From an uncultured Clostridium sp. (lineage in GTDB: Bacteria; Bacillota; Clostridia; TANB77; CAG-508): a stretch of DNA of 8,377 nt. Of the stretch, positions 6,355-8,377 are shown piece by piece. The position numbers were made by a program, and so were the translations under genes. The notes under the pieces were generated by a model. It saw nothing but the letters and a program-made list of their open reading frames with translations, was not told the DNA's origin and did not search any database. The DNA lies in contig CANEFU010000043.1 of the NCBI GenBank assembly GCA_947426875.1, positions 1 to 8,377 on the forward strand. The letters run 5' to 3'. Positions within the stretch are counted from its first letter, which is position 1; the number at the start of each line of letters is the position of its first letter.

Positions 6355-6603
6355 CTCATCGTCGTCATCTATTAATTTCTTGGGTCTTGAAATAATTTCA
6401 ACATGCTCATTTTTGGAAGAATTTGTCTCTGTTTTTAAGACCTGTGGTTCATCTGTTAATTTGGCATAATTCTCTAAGCTCATCATTACCATTGAGCCAT
6501 ATCCATTTTTAGTTAAATACATCGTTTGCTTATTTTCTAAAACTGCTTTTTCTACAGAGTTATAATCACTTTGTAAATCTGATACTGGTCTAATTTGTAT
6601 CAT
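6352..6603 (-). CDS. Phd/YefM family antitoxin-like protein, no adjacent toxin (83 aa)
   Basis: The N-terminal ~50 residues, 'MIQIRPVSDLQSDYNSVEKA' then 'NKQTMYLTKNGYGSMVMMSL' and 'ENYAKL', match the Phd/YefM antitoxin DNA-binding fold. It has the usual 'RPVSDL..' start and 'YLTKNGYGSMVMMS' strand pair. In these systems the C-terminal tail wraps and neutralises the toxin, and the complex represses its own promoter. Here the tail is polar and ends in the acidic run DDDDE. I start at the ATG at 6603; the preceding 32 residues of the open frame are lysine-rich and not part of the family. The ribosome binding site is weak (GGTGAT). No RelE, YoeB or Doc-type toxin gene lies downstream, where a terminator and the ACT operon follow, so it may act as a lone regulator. 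Confidence 0.8.
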   Translation of the reverse strand: MIQIRPVSDLQSDYNSVEKAVLENKQTMYLTKNGYGSMVMMSLENYAKLTDEPQVLKTETNSSKNEHVEIISRPKKLIDDDDE

Positions 6604-6692
6604 TCTAATCACCAACCTTTTTTTATTGTTGCTTATAGTATATACAACTTTTCCAAAATCTATTAAAATTTTTATGATTTTTTTAATTTTAC

Positions 6693-6721
6693 TAGACATT
6701 TTTTAACATTTTTGTTATCAT
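6693..6721 (+). promoter_or_regulatory. Promoter of the 131-aa membrane protein gene
   Basis: TAGACA (6693-6698), a 17-base spacer and TATCAT (6716-6721) each miss consensus at one base. It lies ~50 bases before the start codon at 6772. Confidence 0.65.
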
Positions 6722-6741
6722 AATAAAAGACAAAAGAAATT

Positions 6742-6753
6742 AACCAATTGGTT
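6742..6753. promoter_or_regulatory. 12-bp palindrome AACCAATTGGTT in the leader
   Basis: A perfect palindrome lies between the promoter and the GGAGGT site of the 6772 gene, in the gap shared with the divergent Phd/YefM-type gene. It could be an operator or a small leader hairpin; nothing decides which. Confidence 0.4.
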
Positions 6754-6771
6754 TTAATGGAGGTAAATTAA

Positions 6772-7167
6772 ATGACAAAATTGAAAAAAATATTTTTTAT
6801 ACTAACACTATTAATTCTTTTTTTAGGATTTACTATTTGTTATGCTGTTGACTTAAATATGACAGATGATTCGATGGAAGATATTGATTTAGAAAGTAAT
6901 ACTTCTACTAATAGTACTAATTCAACTAACGATGATGATGATGATAACAATGACACAAATACAAATTCCACTTCAACTAATACTACTAATTCTACAACCA
7001 ATAATGATGATAGTACTTCTATCAATACACCTACAACTGTTAGCAACATGAATTCAAATTCTAATTCTGGCTTACAATTGTCTACCATACTAAATATCTT
7101 ATTGATTGTAATTGGTATCCTTTTAGTTTTATTAGCTATTGCTATCTTAATAAGATTAAAAAAATAA
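6772..7167 (+). CDS. Secreted/membrane-anchored low-complexity Asn/Ser/Thr/Asp protein (131 aa)
   Basis: No family is recognised, but the layout is clear. Residues 1-25 form a signal peptide (KLKK, then a hydrophobic core) with a signal peptidase I-type site CYA|VD after A25. Residues ~26-43 are acidic. Residues ~44-99 are a disordered tract of Asn, Ser, Thr and Asp, with five consecutive Asp at 54-58. Residues ~103-127 ('LSTILNILLIVIGILLVLLA', 'IAILI') form a membrane helix followed by RLKK, giving an outside-in single-pass protein with a tiny cytoplasmic tail. GGAGGT lies 7 bases before the ATG. It has its own promoter and terminator, so it is monocistronic. The neighbouring gene at 7325 has the same layout but a different ectodomain. 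The role is unknown; a cell-surface spacer is possible. Confidence 0.75.
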   Translation: MTKLKKIFFILTLLILFLGFTICYAVDLNMTDDSMEDIDLESNTSTNSTNSTNDDDDDNNDTNTNSTSTNTTNSTTNNDDSTSINTPTTVSNMNSNSNSGLQLSTILNILLIVIGILLVLLAIAILIRLKK

Positions 7168-7177
7168 ATCATACAAA

Positions 7178-7204
7178 ACTCTCACTTCGAGAGTCTTTTT
7201 TTTT
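7178..7204 (+). terminator. Intrinsic terminator after the 131-aa protein gene
   Basis: ACTCTC (7178-7183) pairs with GAGAGT (7189-7194) around ACTTC, followed by C and nine T. Confidence 0.9.
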
Positions 7205-7237
7205 GAAATTTTTGTATGTATATTTTTTTCAATTTTT

Positions 7238-7299
7238 TTAAATACTATTAATAGTATTTAATTTTCATATAGGACATATGAAAACTAATAAGCTTATTA
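7238..7299. repeat. Three consecutive inverted repeats in the leader of the 7325 gene
   Basis: First, a perfect 24-bp palindrome (7238-7261, half-site TTAAATACTATT). Second, TTTTCATAT and ATATGAAAA (7262-7270 and 7276-7284) around AGGAC. Third, the 14-bp palindrome TAATAAGCTTATTA (7286-7299). They run almost end to end and stop ~25 bases before the start codon. None is followed by a T-run, so they are not ordinary terminators. I see no clear sigma-A promoter in the gap. They may be operators or a structured mRNA leader. Confidence 0.7.
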
Positions 7300-7324
7300 A
7301 AATTTTAAATAGGAGGATAATTTT

Positions 7325-7759
7325 ATGTACAAAAAATTATTAATTGCAACTTCTGTTCTTGTTATGGCTATCTTTTCTTTCTCTGTTTGTTTTGCTAACA
7401 ATGGTTTGCAAGATGCCGCAGATGGTGTTAGAAATGTAGTTGGTGGTGCTGAAAATGCCGTTGAAGATGCTGCTAGAGGTGTTTCTAATGCTTCTAAAGA
7501 TGCTACTAGTAAAATGGAACAAGGTGCTAATAACGTTGGAAATGCTGTTATGAATCATGATAATGAGAATCACAACACAAAAACAGGTGTAACCAATAAT
7601 AATTACACAGCAACTAGAACTGCTGCAACCGATAATACTTTTATGGGTATGAATGCTACTGCTTGGACTTGGCTTATAATGGGTATTGCTGCTATTGCTA
7701 TTGTTGCCTTGATTTGGTATTATTCTATGCAAATTCGTTCTTCTAACGAAAGAGACTAA
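7325..7759 (+). CDS. Secreted/membrane-anchored protein with amphipathic repeat region (144 aa)
   Basis: No named family is recognised. Residues 1-24 are a signal peptide with a likely cleavage CFA|NN after A24. Residues ~28-75 are an Ala/Gly/Asn/Asp-rich amphipathic helix with imperfect 11-residue-like repetition ('AADGVRNVVGGAENAVEDAA', 'RGVSNASKDATSKMEQGANN'), reminiscent of LEA-like or apolipoprotein-like segments. Residues ~76-108 are a polar Asn/Thr linker. Residues ~112-133 ('TAWTWLIMGIAAIAIVALIW') form a membrane helix with a short tail 'QIRSSNERD'. The AGGAGG site is 8 bases before the ATG. The gene is monocistronic: it is preceded by the terminator at 7178-7204 and three inverted repeats, and followed by a strong terminator. 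Its architecture matches that of the upstream gene, suggesting related surface roles. The function is unknown. Confidence 0.78.
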   Translation: MYKKLLIATSVLVMAIFSFSVCFANNGLQDAADGVRNVVGGAENAVEDAARGVSNASKDATSKMEQGANNVGNAVMNHDNENHNTKTGVTNNNYTATRTAATDNTFMGMNATAWTWLIMGIAAIAIVALIWYYSMQIRSSNERD

Positions 7760-7764
7760 TTCAT

Positions 7765-7799
7765 AAGTTGTTAAAAGATTTCCTTTTAACAACTTTTTT
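7765..7799 (+). terminator. Intrinsic terminator after the 144-aa protein gene
   Basis: A 13-bp stem pairs AAGTTGTTAAAAG (7765-7777) with CTTTTAACAACTT (7783-7795) around ATTTC, and runs into six T (7794-7799). Confidence 0.92.
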
Positions 7800-7809
7800 A
7801 TACATACTC

Positions 7810-7838
7810 TTTTGTTCTTACAAAATCTATGATATAAT
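7810..7838 (+). promoter_or_regulatory. Extended -10 promoter of smpB
   Basis: A perfect TATAAT (7833-7838) is preceded by TGA, a TGn extension. The -35 position at 17 bases, TTTTGT (7810-7815), is poor, as is common for extended -10 promoters. It is 29 bases before the start codon. Confidence 0.65.
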
Positions 7839-7867
7839 AAATAAAATTTTAAAAGAGGTATTGATTC

Positions 7868-8323
7868 ATGAATATAAAACTAATTGCAAAAAATCCAACT
7901 GCTTATCATAATTACCAAATAGAAGATAAAATCGAAACCGGTATTGTTTTATCTGGGACAGAAATCAAATCAATTCGAGCAGGAAAAGCCAATTTAAAAG
8001 ACTGTTATGCCTATCTAAAAAACAGAGAAATTTTTATTTGTGGTATGCATATTAGTCCTTACGAGCATGGCAATATCTTTAACAAAGACCCTTTACGTGA
8101 TAGAAAATTATTATTACATAAAAGAGAAATTCATAAATTAATTGGATTAACCAAACAAAAAGGATATAGTCTAATTCCTATTAGTCTTTACTTCAAAGGT
8201 AGCCATGTTAAAGTAGAACTAGGTATTGGTAAAGGTAAGAAGCTTTATGATAAACGTCAAGACTTAGCAAAAAAAGACGCTCAAAAGCAAATCGCCATTA
8301 ATTTAAAAAGCAAACAATTTTAA
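7868..8323 (+). CDS. smpB: SsrA-binding protein SmpB (151 aa)
   Basis: SmpB binds tmRNA and delivers it to stalled ribosomes for trans-translation in the cytoplasm. The product is full length for the family (~150) and shows its landmarks. These are 'LIAKNPTAYHNYQIEDKIET', the OB-fold core 'GIVLSGTEIKSIRAGKANLK' and 'DCYAYLKNREIFICGMHISP', then 'DPLRDRKLLLHKREI'. The strand 'LIPISLYFKGSHVKVELGIG' is followed by the basic tail 'KGKKLYDKRQDLAKKDAQKQ' that inserts into the ribosomal A site and mRNA channel. GAGGT lies 8 bases before the ATG. It has its own promoter after the terminator at 7765-7799. In many Firmicutes smpB follows rnr or precedes ssrA; neither is seen here, and only 54 bases remain downstream. 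Confidence 0.97.
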   Translation: MNIKLIAKNPTAYHNYQIEDKIETGIVLSGTEIKSIRAGKANLKDCYAYLKNREIFICGMHISPYEHGNIFNKDPLRDRKLLLHKREIHKLIGLTKQKGYSLIPISLYFKGSHVKVELGIGKGKKLYDKRQDLAKKDAQKQIAINLKSKQF

Positions 8324-8377
8324 GGGGCATTGGGGACGTTTCTCTTTGCTCCTTTTTGTGCAATTGGGGACACATCT
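8324..8377 (+). repeat. GC-richer block with repeated ATTGGGGAC word, truncated by window end
   Basis: Directly after the smpB stop the composition rises to about half G+C. The word ATTGGGGAC occurs at 8329-8337 and again at 8363-8371, 34 bases apart, each preceded by GC or GCA. From memory, GGGGAC-rich intergenic blocks in Clostridia are dispersed repeats resembling REP elements; I could not confirm that here. It is not a clear terminator, because no hairpin with a T-run is visible. Confidence 0.5.

Noticed and set aside
6840..7172. Minus-strand open frame opposite the 131-aa gene
   Set aside because: Its Val/Leu/Glu/Ser repetition is the mirror of the Asn/Ser/Thr/Asp codons; the + strand has the signal peptide, ribosome site, promoter and terminator.
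7340..7792. Minus-strand 150-residue open frame opposite the 144-aa gene
   Set aside because: It starts inside the terminator stem and has no ribosome site; the + strand gene explains the region.
8324..8377. Start of tmRNA (ssrA) after smpB
   Set aside because: The 54 bases show no tmRNA 5' end such as a GGGG-CTG acceptor-like start with a tRNA-like arm; the repeated GGGGAC word explains the G-rich look better.

Overview
The window comes from an AT-rich, low-GC Bacillota genome, most likely a Clostridia-type gut commensal. This rests on the strong AT bias, AGGAGG-type ribosome binding sites, short T-tailed terminator hairpins, the standard genetic code (Trp as TGG) and the families present. 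It is an ordinary chromosomal segment with several small accessory genes and two broken genes. I see no CRISPR array, prophage module, insertion sequence or RNA gene.

Left part (1-3306). The 3' end of an asparagine synthetase gene (asnB, + strand) converges on a minus-strand operon, and the two share a bidirectional terminator at 261-292. The operon encodes a Nudix-domain protein with a long uncharacterised C-terminal extension, followed by a small unrecognised protein. Next, also on the minus strand, is a gene for an ORF6N-domain DNA-binding protein whose C-terminal half resembles a single-HKD phospholipase-D-like domain. A run of eight A residues splits it into two frames; seven would restore a 322-residue protein. 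It is preceded by a perfect consensus promoter. Beyond a GC-rich hairpin lies a 79-residue protein I do not recognise.

Middle part (3307-6720, all minus strand). An ACT-domain protein (UPF0237 type) and its usual partner, a UPF0210/DUF711 (PFL-like) protein, are translationally coupled. A MATE-type transporter gene follows 12 bases later. It is broken by an internal deletion plus frameshift near 4345-4365 that appears to remove the third membrane helix. Upstream of the ACT gene is a lone Phd/YefM-type antitoxin gene with its own terminator and no toxin beside it.

Right part (6690-8377, + strand). Two neighbouring genes encode small proteins of the same layout: signal peptide, low-complexity or amphipathic ectodomain, one C-terminal membrane helix and a short charged tail. 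Each has its own terminator. The leader of the second carries three consecutive perfect inverted repeats. The last gene is smpB, the tmRNA partner of trans-translation. A GC-richer block with a repeated ATTGGGGAC word starts directly after its stop codon and runs off the end.

The best candidates for something undescribed are the poly-A-interrupted ORF6N/PLD-like gene, the twin membrane proteins with their palindromic leader, and the Nudix protein with its repeated tryptophan motif. None of them clearly amounts to a new multi-gene system on sequence reading alone.
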